Source: Clostridia bacterium (lineage in GTDB: Bacteria > Bacillota_A > Clostridia > Oscillospirales > CAG-382). Taken from it: a stretch of DNA of 6,105 bases. Positions within the stretch are counted from its first letter, which is position 1. The number at the start of each line of letters is the position of its first letter. The notes under the pieces are model-generated. The model had not been told where the DNA came from. It worked only from the letters and a program-made list of their open reading frames with translations, and searched no databases. A program made the translations under genes and the position numbers. Shown piece by piece: positions 1 through 6,105 of this stretch. Location of the stretch: the NCBI GenBank assembly GCA_017615235.1, contig JAGAAM010000071.1:1-6105 (forward strand). Direction: 5' to 3'.

Positions 1-2
1 CG

Positions 3-1001
3 ATCTCGCTCACGTTCTTTGCGGGAACTCTCCTCGCTTATACTCCCTTCGTGTTCGCCGGAATGCTCCGCGGAGCCGTCGGCTTCGGCTGGAGCTACCG
101 TATCTGTTTCATCGCGCTCGCGGTCATCGCCTGCATCGCGATGCTCATTCCGACGTTCTTCCTTAAGGAAAAAGAACTCGTCGATACGAAACCGTCCGAT
201 TCACCCGTTATCAAATCCCTTGTTTCCACTTTTAAAAACAAAGAGTTCCGCGTATTCGCAGGTTCCGACATTATGTACTGGATCGGGCTTACTCTTTTCC
301 AGACCGGTCTGCCTTTCTTCGTAAAAGTCTCGATGGAACTCAATGAGTTTTATACTATGGTATTTATGGGCGGCATGACCGTACTTTCCGCCGTGTTCTA
401 TCCCTTCGTTTCCGGACTTGTTAAAAAGCACGGCAAGAAAAAGATGACGATCATCGGCTTTGGCGGCCTTTCACTCGCATACGTCGTCGCTGCCGTTATC
501 CGTTTGTTCCCGATAAGCGAATATTCTACCGTTCTTGAAGACGGCTCGTTCGGATTCAACCTTGTCGGTTTCATCCTCGGCGTTGTGATCTGCATCATAG
601 CGGCGTTCCCGATGGCGCTTCTCGGCATCATCCCGCAGTCGATAGTCGCCGACGTCGCCGAAGCCGACGGTATCAAGACCGGCGAGAATAAAGAAGGCAT
701 GTTCTTCGCCGCAAGGACTTTTGCGATGAAGTGGGGCCAGTCTATCGCGATGCTCGTCTTCACCTCGCTCGCCATCATCGGCGCCACCCAGGACGTTACC
801 AAAAACGATATTACCGCTTCTCCGTTCGGAATGACACTCGTAGCGATAGTCGCGGTGGTTTTCTGCCTTATCGGCGCAGTGATACTTTCATTCTATAACG
901 AAAAGAAGATCATGAAGACCATTGACGACAGCAAGAAAGCCGAAACCTCCGTTCCCGAAGAAGCTTCCGGACCCGCCGAAAAAGAAGAAAGCGCCGAGTG
1001 A
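3..1001 (+). CDS. GPH-family (MelB-like) sugar:cation symporter, 5' end outside the window
   Basis: Likely cytoplasmic-membrane symporter of the glycoside-pentoside-hexuronide family (MFS_2 type), importing a glycoside with a cation. The frame is open from the window edge, so the internal GTG at 51 is not taken as the start. 332 residues are visible; family members are usually about 450-500, so roughly the first four helices are missing. I read TM5 (about 1-25), TM6 (29-54), a hydrophilic central loop (55-84), TM7-TM9 (85-170) with a basic KKHGKKK turn at about 141-147, TM10 (186-212), TM11 (237-262) and TM12 (276-298). The stretch ADVAEADGIKTGENKEGMFF (216-235), just before TM11, matches the family pattern of an acidic ADV motif, a KTG and an EG-hydrophobic turn. 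The tail (about 299-332) is rich in Glu, Lys and Ala. The gene ends 4 nt before a GH36 alpha-galactosidase, which suggests an alpha-galactoside substrate (inference from context). Family call is firm; substrate is not. Confidence 0.88.
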   Translation: MSLTFFAGTLLAYTPFVFAGMLRGAVGFGWSYRICFIALAVIACIAMLIPTFFLKEKELVDTKPSDSPVIKSLVSTFKNKEFRVFAGSDIMYWIGLTLFQTGLPFFVKVSMELNEFYTMVFMGGMTVLSAVFYPFVSGLVKKHGKKKMTIIGFGGLSLAYVVAAVIRLFPISEYSTVLEDGSFGFNLVGFILGVVICIIAAFPMALLGIIPQSIVADVAEADGIKTGENKEGMFFAARTFAMKWGQSIAMLVFTSLAIIGATQDVTKNDITASPFGMTLVAIVAVVFCLIGAVILSFYNEKKIMKTIDDSKKAETSVPEEASGPAEKEESAE

Positions 1002-1005
1002 TCCG

Positions 1006-2655
1006 ATGAATTGCAGATTTGAACTGCTTTACAGCACACCCGACGGCGAAAAGTCTGTTAAAGACAGCCTTACTTCCGACGATATCGAGCTTATCGTAGC
1101 CGAAACTGACGGAAGGCGTACGGTGAAGGTTCGCGCAATAAAACCGTTGACGCTTTCGGAATACCGCGAATACGATCACGATTTTTTCACGAATTCCGAA
1201 GACCCGGATCCGGATCCCAAGGGAGATCTGTATTTTATTAACGGATACCAGTCCTGGACCGAAACGCGTGAGTTCTACGGCGACGCGCGCGAAAGAAACG
1301 TGAACCGGCTTCCGAAAAGGCTGGTCCGCAGTTATTCTTTCGACCGTTACGGCGACGCGACGTTTTATGAATACGATAAAAGGATTCTTCACGGCTACGA
1401 CTTGTTTTACGTGAAAGGAAGAGTTAACGGATTTGTCGCAAGCCTGAATATCGACAACGCTTATCTTATCGTCGAACTGGTCCGTAAACTCGGCGACGTT
1501 TCGCTGATAAGCGATATATCCGGCGTTAAATTAGGCGCCGGCGAAGAATTCGTCGTCTGCGATTATATTTACGCCGGCACTTATGCGGAAGGCATCGCGC
1601 TGTTCGACAGTTATTTCCCGAAAAAGGACGTCCGTAAGATATTCGGGTATACTTCCTGGTACAATTATTATCAGGATATAAACGAAGAGATCTTACTGCG
1701 CGATCTCGAGGCGCTCGATTCGCGTTTCAACCTCTTCCAGATCGACGACGGTTACGAAACTTTCGTCGGCGACTGGCTTGAAGTCGACGGGACGAAGTTC
1801 CCGAACGGGCTTTCCGGTATCGCCGAAAGCGCGCATATGAAAGGATTTCTCGCAGGGATCTGGCTCGCTCCTTTCGTTGCGGAGGAAAAAAGCCGCCTGT
1901 TCCGCGAAAAGCCGGAGCTTTTCCGTAAAGGACCCGACGGACTTCCCGTAAAATGCGGATCTAACTGGAGCGGTTTTTACGCACTCGACCTCGACAATCC
2001 TGAAGCGCGCGAATATATAAGGCGTTGTCTTACGCATTATTCGGATATGGGTTTCGACTTCTTTAAACTCGATTTCCTGTACGCCGCGAGCCTTCCGGAA
2101 TATGAAGGCAAGACCCGCTGCCGGGTCGCTTCGGAAGCATATGCATTTCTTCGCGAAGTGCTTCAAGACAAGCTGATACTCGGCTGCGGAGCTACGCTCG
2201 GAAACGCGGCGAATAAGTTTGATTACCTTCGCGTAGGTCCCGACGTTTCGCTGAAATTCGACGATATATGGTATATGCGCTTTATGCACCGCGAAAGGAT
2301 ATCCACGAAAGTCACTTTGCAGAATACGGTTTACCGTTCCTTCCTTGACGGAAGATACTTCGGGAACGACCCCGACGTTTTCCTCCTGCGCGACGACAAT
2401 ATCTCGCTCACGCCGGAACAGCGCCGCGCTTTGATAACGCTCAACGCGCTTTTCGGAAGCGTGATGATGACTTCGGACAATATCTCGCAGTACGGCGACG
2501 ACAAAAAAGCTTTGCTGTCCGAAGCGATTGGACTGTTCAGGAACGCCGAAGTCACGTCATATTCCCGGCGGGCGGACGTTATTACCGTTGATTACCGTCT
2601 TGACGGCAACGAAAAAACCATCAGATACGATACCGAAGGGGGTATTTTGATATGA
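1006..2655 (+). CDS. GH36 alpha-galactosidase, short cytosolic form
   Basis: Predicted retaining alpha-galactosidase of 549 residues that removes terminal alpha-galactose from imported oligosaccharides. There is no signal peptide, so it should act in the cytoplasm. The N-terminal beta domain carries NGYQSW (79-84), a GH36 hallmark. The TIM barrel begins near FGYTSWYNYY (W218) and has FQIDDGYE (D247, D248), GIWLAPF, CGSNWSGFYALDLD (from C317), FKLDF with the predicted nucleophile D356, LGCGATLG, RVGPDVS with the predicted acid/base D413, and NDPDVFLLRD (454-463). Length and motif order match the compact Thermotoga GalA type (about 550 residues) rather than the 700-plus residue tetrameric forms. 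The start at 1006 was chosen because the in-frame ATG at 922 would overlap the symporter gene by 80 nt and add a low-complexity Lys/Pro leader. Only a weak purine-rich stretch (about 983-991) precedes the start, so translation may depend on ribosomes finishing the symporter 4 nt upstream. GH36 also contains alpha-N-acetylgalactosaminidases, so exact substrate is open. Confidence 0.93.
   Translation: MNCRFELLYSTPDGEKSVKDSLTSDDIELIVAETDGRRTVKVRAIKPLTLSEYREYDHDFFTNSEDPDPDPKGDLYFINGYQSWTETREFYGDARERNVNRLPKRLVRSYSFDRYGDATFYEYDKRILHGYDLFYVKGRVNGFVASLNIDNAYLIVELVRKLGDVSLISDISGVKLGAGEEFVVCDYIYAGTYAEGIALFDSYFPKKDVRKIFGYTSWYNYYQDINEEILLRDLEALDSRFNLFQIDDGYETFVGDWLEVDGTKFPNGLSGIAESAHMKGFLAGIWLAPFVAEEKSRLFREKPELFRKGPDGLPVKCGSNWSGFYALDLDNPEAREYIRRCLTHYSDMGFDFFKLDFLYAASLPEYEGKTRCRVASEAYAFLREVLQDKLILGCGATLGNAANKFDYLRVGPDVSLKFDDIWYMRFMHRERISTKVTLQNTVYRSFLDGRYFGNDPDVFLLRDDNISLTPEQRRALITLNALFGSVMMTSDNISQYGDDKKALLSEAIGLFRNAEVTSYSRRADVITVDYRLDGNEKTIRYDTEGGILI
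2636..2642 (+). promoter_or_regulatory. Ribosome binding site for the GT-B-like gene
   Basis: AAGGGGG lies inside the last codons of the GH36 gene, 9 nt before the ATG at 2652. With the ATGA overlap it supports that start and points to translational coupling. Confidence 0.6.
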
Positions 2656-4094
2656 CCGACAGAACAAAAGTCATTTTCGGAAACGAGATAGATAAGAAGA
2701 CGATAAAGCAAGCCGAAAAGAGCAAGGCGAATTATATCAAAACCTACGGCGACGACAGCGATAAAGATTATAAGATCGCTTTCAAACCGATAGACGCTTT
2801 AGGCGCTATGGACGTCAAAAACATCGTGTTTGACGAAGTAAATCACGCTTTCGGCGAAAAACCGCTGATTGTCGGCAACATAAGGATGGGATTCGGGCAT
2901 TACCGCATTTCCATCGCTATGGCTTCCTGCGCAAGAGCGCTCGGTTACGAACCTTACTGGCTCGATCTCGCGTCCTTTGACGCCACCGGATCGAAGATGA
3001 TCCGTAAGCAGAACGATATGTATTCGCTCGCTTCGAGGATATCCCAGAAATCCCGTCTTTTCAATCATTTCGTATGGGAACCGCTCAACAGCGAGGGATT
3101 CAAAAAACTCACCTATAACGCGAAAGACCAGAAGAACAGCGAACTGCTCGTTCCGATCTTCCGCCATATCGACAAAGATATACCTTATATCGCTACCCAC
3201 GCATGGCCCTCCCAGGCGGCTGTTCACGCCGGTATGACCCACGTCGTGAACGCGATCCCGGACAACTGGCCGATGGGACTTCATCTTTCGGAAGGCGCTC
3301 TGCACACAGTACAGACTCCGTTCGCCTATATGGGTTATAAAACGCTTGAAGGTTTCGCTAAGCATCCGCTCAAAGGAATGCCCGAGGACAGCCTTAAATG
3401 CGTAGGTTGTTATACCGATCACGAGATGCTCGTCGATCTCGCGGAGGACAACCGCCTCCGCCGCGAGCGTTTCGCTTCCGGGAGTCCCGTACGCATCCTT
3501 ATGAACGTAGGCGGAGCCGGGGCGGGAGGGAAGATGTTCACCGCGATGATCGAAAGCCTTATCCCTTATATCAAAAGCGGCAAAGCGGCGCTTTATCTCA
3601 ACACCGGCGACCATTCGGGAGTTTTTGAGTCGTTGGCTGAAAAACTCAAAACGAGCGGTGCGGAATTAAACCTTTTCCGCGACGAATACGACCGCCTTTG
3701 CGAGCATATAAAAGAAAAACGCTTTTCCGAAAGCAGCGGTATCAACCTTATTTACAACAGCGATATTTTCCGCGCTGTTTATTCGACCAACCTGCTTATC
3801 CCGGTATGCGATCTTCTCGTCACAAAACCGAGCGAACTCGTATTCTATCCGATCCCGAAGGTGTTCATGAAGCACATCGGCGGTCACGAAGTTTACGGCG
3901 CGATCCACGGCAGGGAATTCGGCGACGCAACCAACGAATTTCCCACCGTCAAAGGCGTCTGTGAGACGCTTGAAAGGCTTATAAACGATAAAGATATCGT
4001 TCCGCATATGTGCGACAGGATCGACGTTCTCAAAGCGCAGGGCTATTATGACGGCGCCTACGAATGCGTCCGCCTCGCCGCCGGTATCAAGTGA
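2652..4094 (+). CDS. Uncharacterised GT-B-like protein (GT28/MGDG-synthase-like layout)
   Basis: 480 residues, soluble, with no signal peptide or membrane helix. I do not recognise a characterised family. The layout suggests a two-lobed GT-B glycosyltransferase fold. Residues 1-65 are charged and lysine-rich. LIVGNIRMGFGHYRISIAMA (72-91) resembles the glycine-rich turn plus His (H83) that opens MGDG-synthase and MurG-type enzymes. THAWPSQAA (182-190) and VVNAIPDNWPMGLH (198-211) sit where those enzymes have their H/W-containing acceptor-side loops. The second lobe seems to start at VRILMNVGGAGAGGKMF (280-296), and CDLLVTKPSEL (386-396) followed by a His/Gly-rich stretch (407-413) resembles the sugar-nucleotide-binding TKxG region. 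Its start overlaps the GH36 stop by 4 nt (ATGA), so it belongs to the alpha-galactoside operon and is the last gene before the terminator. It could be a glycosyltransferase, a GT-B-type phosphorylase or a non-catalytic relative. Gene reality is near certain; fold assignment is moderate; activity is unknown. Confidence 0.72.
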   Translation: MTDRTKVIFGNEIDKKTIKQAEKSKANYIKTYGDDSDKDYKIAFKPIDALGAMDVKNIVFDEVNHAFGEKPLIVGNIRMGFGHYRISIAMASCARALGYEPYWLDLASFDATGSKMIRKQNDMYSLASRISQKSRLFNHFVWEPLNSEGFKKLTYNAKDQKNSELLVPIFRHIDKDIPYIATHAWPSQAAVHAGMTHVVNAIPDNWPMGLHLSEGALHTVQTPFAYMGYKTLEGFAKHPLKGMPEDSLKCVGCYTDHEMLVDLAEDNRLRRERFASGSPVRILMNVGGAGAGGKMFTAMIESLIPYIKSGKAALYLNTGDHSGVFESLAEKLKTSGAELNLFRDEYDRLCEHIKEKRFSESSGINLIYNSDIFRAVYSTNLLIPVCDLLVTKPSELVFYPIPKVFMKHIGGHEVYGAIHGREFGDATNEFPTVKGVCETLERLINDKDIVPHMCDRIDVLKAQGYYDGAYECVRLAAGIK

Positions 4095-4105
4095 TCCGGT
4101 AAATA

Positions 4106-4152
4106 AAACAAAAAACGGTTTTTCGTTGTGAAAAGCCGTTTTTTCTTTTTAT
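4106..4152. terminator. Bidirectional intrinsic terminator between convergent operons
   Basis: The arms at 4111-4124 (AAAAACGGTTTTTC) and 4130-4143 (GAAAAGCCGTTTTT) form a 14-bp stem with a single G-U wobble on the + strand and a 5-nt GTTGT loop. A T-rich tail (4139-4150) follows on the + strand. On the - strand the mirrored A-tract (4101-4115) gives a T-rich tail, so the same hairpin can end both transcripts. It begins 17 nt after the GT-B-like stop codon, and its + strand tail reaches the stop codon of the opposing hydrolase gene (4149-4151). The stem is AT-rich with a short GC core (CGG/CCG). Confidence 0.85.
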
Positions 4153-4871
4153 AAGTGGATCTCGAGTCCGTCGTACGCGATCTGTGCCGGAACGGTCTCG
4201 CGCAGGCTTTCGGTAAGCTCTTCGAGTATCGGGATCCTTCTCGGCTGGATGTGGTTGAAATACACGCTTCCGACGTCGTGATCCTTGAACAGTTCCGTAT
4301 AACAATTCGGGTCGAAATGAGCAGACTCGCAGATAAGTACGTCGAGACGTTTTTCAAGCGCTTTAAGCGGAAAATCCACTGCGGGAGATTGCAGATCGCC
4401 GGTGAAAAGCACCCGTTTTCCGTCCGATTCGAGCAGATAAGCGAACGAGTTCCGGCAATGCTGAGTACGGTAAGCCGTCACTTTCAAGAATCCGTCGTCG
4501 AAGATCACGCCTTCCGTTACGGTATTGACTTCTATCCCGCGGTAGGCGCGTTTTTCGAGCGCGATCACCCATCCCACAAGCGCGTCCGCGCCTTCTTTCG
4601 AGGGCATGAATATTTTCGGCTCGGCACCGGTGAAGAACCAGTTGCAAAGGTCCAGGAACGAAGGCAGACCGTTCACGTGATCGCCGTGCATATGCGTCAC
4701 AAACACCGCTTTGACGGATTCGACCGGTACGTCATTCACGCGCAGCCATTCTATCGACTGTGTTCCCATATCGACGAAATATGACCGGTCTCCGATCCGT
4801 ATTATCGCGGAGGAGCATTTCCTGTCACGCTCCGGTATTCCGTGGCTTGTTCCGATAAACGTAATTTTCAT
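4149..4871 (-). CDS. MBL-fold metallohydrolase, RNase Z/PhnP-like
   Basis: 240-residue cytoplasmic hydrolase predicted to bind two metal ions, probably zinc. The N-terminus MKITFIGTSHGIP is the typical GTxxGxP opening of the RNase Z/PhnP branch. THMHGDH supplies H60, H62, D64 and H65. H138 (TQHC), D159 (TGD) and H207 (NHI) complete a full ligand set, so the protein should be active. The chain ends in YDGLEIHL, reminiscent of the FDGMEI ending I recall for the cyclic phosphodiesterase PhnP. At 240 residues it is shorter than tRNA-processing RNase Z (about 300 or more), and I see no candidate for the long exosite arm that grips tRNA, so a small phosphodiester or related ester is a likelier substrate (inference). 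It is the last gene of the - strand operon. Its ATG overlaps the SDR stop by 4 nt (ATGA, 4868-4871), with a modest G-rich site (rc of 4877-4884) upstream. Confidence 0.88.
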   Translation of the reverse strand: MKITFIGTSHGIPERDRKCSSAIIRIGDRSYFVDMGTQSIEWLRVNDVPVESVKAVFVTHMHGDHVNGLPSFLDLCNWFFTGAEPKIFMPSKEGADALVGWVIALEKRAYRGIEVNTVTEGVIFDDGFLKVTAYRTQHCRNSFAYLLESDGKRVLFTGDLQSPAVDFPLKALEKRLDVLICESAHFDPNCYTELFKDHDVGSVYFNHIQPRRIPILEELTESLRETVPAQIAYDGLEIHL

Positions 4872-5548
4872 AACAACCGTCCCCGATCATTTTCCGGCCA
4901 GACAAAAGTCGGATTAAGGTTTTTCTCTCCGTTGTCAATCAAAAGGTTTTCGCCGGACATCGATCTGTTCGTCAGCGTAAGGAAGACTACCCAGTCGGCG
5001 ACTTCTTCCGGCGTCATCCATTTTTTGAACGGAGTGACTTTCATTATTCGTTCCCAGCAATCTTTGTCGTTGACGACGGGATCGTTAAGCGAGGTCAGAA
5101 CGCCTCCAAGCGAGATCGCGTTGCAGGTCACGCCGTACGGCGCAAGACGGATCGCGGTGTTTTTCATATATCCTATCAAACCGGATTTTGAGGCGCAGTA
5201 TTCAGGGAATTCCTGACCGCTGACAGCGGACGCGGAAGCGTTGAACAGCACCGATCTCAATTCGCTTTTGTCGGCGATAAATTTCTCGGTGACGTTTATC
5301 GCTCCTTTAAGGTTGACGCCAATATCGTCGCCGTTCTGCGTTCCCGCGTTGTTGAAAATGATCCCGACGCCGTCTATATCCGGCAATTCTTCGGGGTTGC
5401 GTATATCGCATTGACAATGGAAATAATTATCGTCTGTAAAAGATTGCTTTAAAATATCTATCCCGTATACGGTATGCCCGAGCGAGATAAAACGCTTCGC
5501 GACCGCCGTGCCGTTACCTCCGGACGATCCGGTGACTATTATCTTCAT
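4868..5548 (-). CDS. Short-chain dehydrogenase/reductase (SDR), probably NAD(H)-dependent
   Basis: 226-residue classical-type SDR with a Rossmann fold, cytoplasmic, catalysing an NAD(P)H-linked alcohol/carbonyl conversion on an unknown substrate. It shows TGSSGGNG (6-13, dinucleotide binding), GIDI with D31 at the end of the second strand (favours NAD over NADP), CDIR (47-50), NNAG (66-69), and the catalytic pair Y117 and K121 in YCASK. The catalytic Ser is probably S105, 12 residues before Tyr instead of the usual 13. The SxGE...LLIDNG segment (198-207) is the normal C-terminal cofactor/substrate edge, followed by an extra tail of about 19 residues. It is shorter than the usual 245-255, with the span between strand two and NNAG reduced. 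The start at 5548 is fixed by AAGGAGG 7 nt upstream and by the N-terminal MKIIVTGSSGG; the frame extends further upstream but lies over the VUT gene. It overlaps both neighbours by 4 nt. Confidence 0.92.
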   Translation of the reverse strand: MKIIVTGSSGGNGTAVAKRFISLGHTVYGIDILKQSFTDDNYFHCQCDIRNPEELPDIDGVGIIFNNAGTQNGDDIGVNLKGAINVTEKFIADKSELRSVLFNASASAVSGQEFPEYCASKSGLIGYMKNTAIRLAPYGVTCNAISLGGVLTSLNDPVVNDKDCWERIMKVTPFKKWMTPEEVADWVVFLTLTNRSMSGENLLIDNGEKNLNPTFVWPENDRGRLL

Positions 5549-6105
5549 TTTGCAGCCTCCTTCAAATAATCTATGCCGACTCCGTCTCGCTTCCATATTT
5601 TTAAAACCCAGTAACCGAAAGGCGAGAAGACGACTTCGAGCAGCAGTTCGAAAACCGCTCCGAACAGCGAACACATCACGCACTGTATCACCGTCCAGGA
5701 AAAACCGTCCCAGAATACCGGTGCGAATACCGTAAAGGTGAGGAGTGCGAAAATAAGATTGTCGCAGAATTGTCCGATAAAGGTCGAAACGTAACTCCTT
5801 GTGACGAACGCGAGCTTGCCGTCGGGGTTCTTTTTAAAAGCCTTTCCGACAGTCCAGTTCAAAACGTTGTTTATGACTGCAGAAGATATAAAGGCAATCG
5901 AACTGCTGAGTATGATGAACCACGTTCCGCCGATGATCCGGTTGAAAGCGGAATAATCGTCGGCGTCGGATGGTATCGCGCTGACCGCGAAGAATACGAG
6001 GCAGACAAGTACGTTCACCGCAAGAGCGAAGACCGATAATTTAGTCGCCGCTTTCGGTCCGAACGCTTTCGTGACTATATCCATGCACAAAAAAGACAGC
6101 CACGA
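5545..6105 (-). CDS. VUT-family membrane protein (queuosine-precursor-transporter-like), 5' end outside the window
   Basis: Polytopic inner-membrane protein of the VUT/YhhQ family (COG1738 type), whose studied members import queuosine precursors. The frame is open to the window edge, so the TTG at 6090 is not used as the start. 186 residues are visible of an expected 220-240, so about one helix is missing. Visible segments are MDIVTKAFGPKAATKL (8-23), equivalent to the family's TDxxxxxYGxKxARR region, then hydrophobic helices at about 25-45, 60-86, 103-128 and 137-167, ending in a short basic/acidic cytosolic tail. The best family marker is RSYVSTFIGQFCDNLIF (103-119), matching the conserved STxxGQxxDxxxF helix. 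The equivalent first-repeat helix reads SSAVINNVLNW (74-84), where I expect a Q and D, so the binding site may differ. Its stop overlaps the SDR start by 4 nt (ATGA, 5545-5548), making it the upstream gene of the SDR-hydrolase set. Family is fairly sure; substrate is not. Confidence 0.78.
   Translation of the reverse strand, partial: SWLSFLCMDIVTKAFGPKAATKLSVFALAVNVLVCLVFFAVSAIPSDADDYSAFNRIIGGTWFIILSSSIAFISSAVINNVLNWTVGKAFKKNPDGKLAFVTRSYVSTFIGQFCDNLIFALLTFTVFAPVFWDGFSWTVIQCVMCSLFGAVFELLLEVVFSPFGYWVLKIWKRDGVGIDYLKEAAK
5556..5561 (-). promoter_or_regulatory. Strong Shine-Dalgarno site for the SDR gene
   Basis: On the - strand this reads AGGAGG, within AAGGAGGC, 7 nt before the ATG at 5548-5546. 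It lies inside the last codons of the VUT gene. It decides the SDR start against the longer open frame reaching 5683. Confidence 0.9.

Noticed and set aside
922..1005. In-frame ATG at 922 giving a 577-residue GH36 protein
   Set aside because: It would overlap the symporter gene by 80 nt in another frame, and the added 28 residues are a low-complexity Lys/Pro string that reads as a frame-shifted copy of the symporter's Glu/Lys-rich tail.
998..1005. GTGATCCG at the end of the symporter gene, repeated at 4091-4098 at the end of the GT-B-like gene
   Set aside because: An 8-nt match that includes a stop codon is easily explained by chance; there is no palindrome or further copy.
1201..1218. Short direct repeat (CCGGATCCGGATCC) encoding Asp-Pro repeats
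   Set aside because: Only two to three units inside a coding region, in a surface-loop position of the N-terminal domain; nothing suggests a functional repeat.
1693..2289. 198-codon - strand open frame inside the GH36 gene
   Set aside because: It is fully antisense to the conserved GH36 barrel and has no recognisable features.
2799..3614. 271-codon - strand open frame opposite the GT-B-like gene
   Set aside because: No domain pattern is visible and no neighbour lies in that direction; it looks like a codon-bias shadow of the + strand gene.
4155..4784. 209-codon + strand open frame opposite the MBL hydrolase
   Set aside because: It is antisense to a gene with a full metal-binding motif set, and its translation is Arg/His/Phe-rich without any recognisable motif.
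5549..5683. Upstream extension of the SDR frame by 45 residues
   Set aside because: The extra part is Arg-rich and lies over the VUT coding region; the strong AGGAGG and the Rossmann N-terminus fix the start at 5548.

Overview
The window is densely coding bacterial DNA with roughly balanced base composition and tightly packed, overlapping genes. A strong AGGAGG ribosome binding site, a small cytosolic GH36 enzyme beside a GPH-type symporter, and a VUT-family membrane protein fit an anaerobic Firmicutes (Clostridia-like, possibly gut) genome. This taxonomic guess rests on style and gene content only; there is no rRNA or marker gene to confirm it.

There are two convergent operons, and both run off the window edges. 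The left one is on the + strand (3-4094). It holds the last two thirds of a GPH/MelB-type sugar:cation symporter, a complete cytosolic GH36 alpha-galactosidase, and an uncharacterised 480-residue protein whose layout resembles GT-B glycosyltransferases of the GT28/MGDG-synthase type. The first junction has a 4-nt gap and the second a 4-nt ATGA overlap. The simplest reading is uptake of an alpha-galactoside and its hydrolysis in the cytoplasm. The role of the GT-B-like protein in this setting is the most interesting open question here.

The right operon is on the - strand (6105-4149). In transcription order it holds a VUT-family (queuosine-precursor-transporter-like) membrane protein cut by the window edge, a short SDR oxidoreductase, and a 240-residue metallo-beta-lactamase-fold hydrolase of the RNase Z/PhnP type. 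Both junctions are 4-nt ATGA overlaps, so the three proteins are probably made together. The set looks like an importer plus two enzymes acting on one small substrate, which cannot be named from sequence alone.

The two operons meet in a 54-bp gap (4095-4148) filled by a palindromic hairpin with an A-tract on one side and a T-tract on the other, probably a terminator for both directions. No promoter, RNA gene, mobile element, CRISPR array or long repeat was seen, and no stretch over 300 bases lacks a gene.
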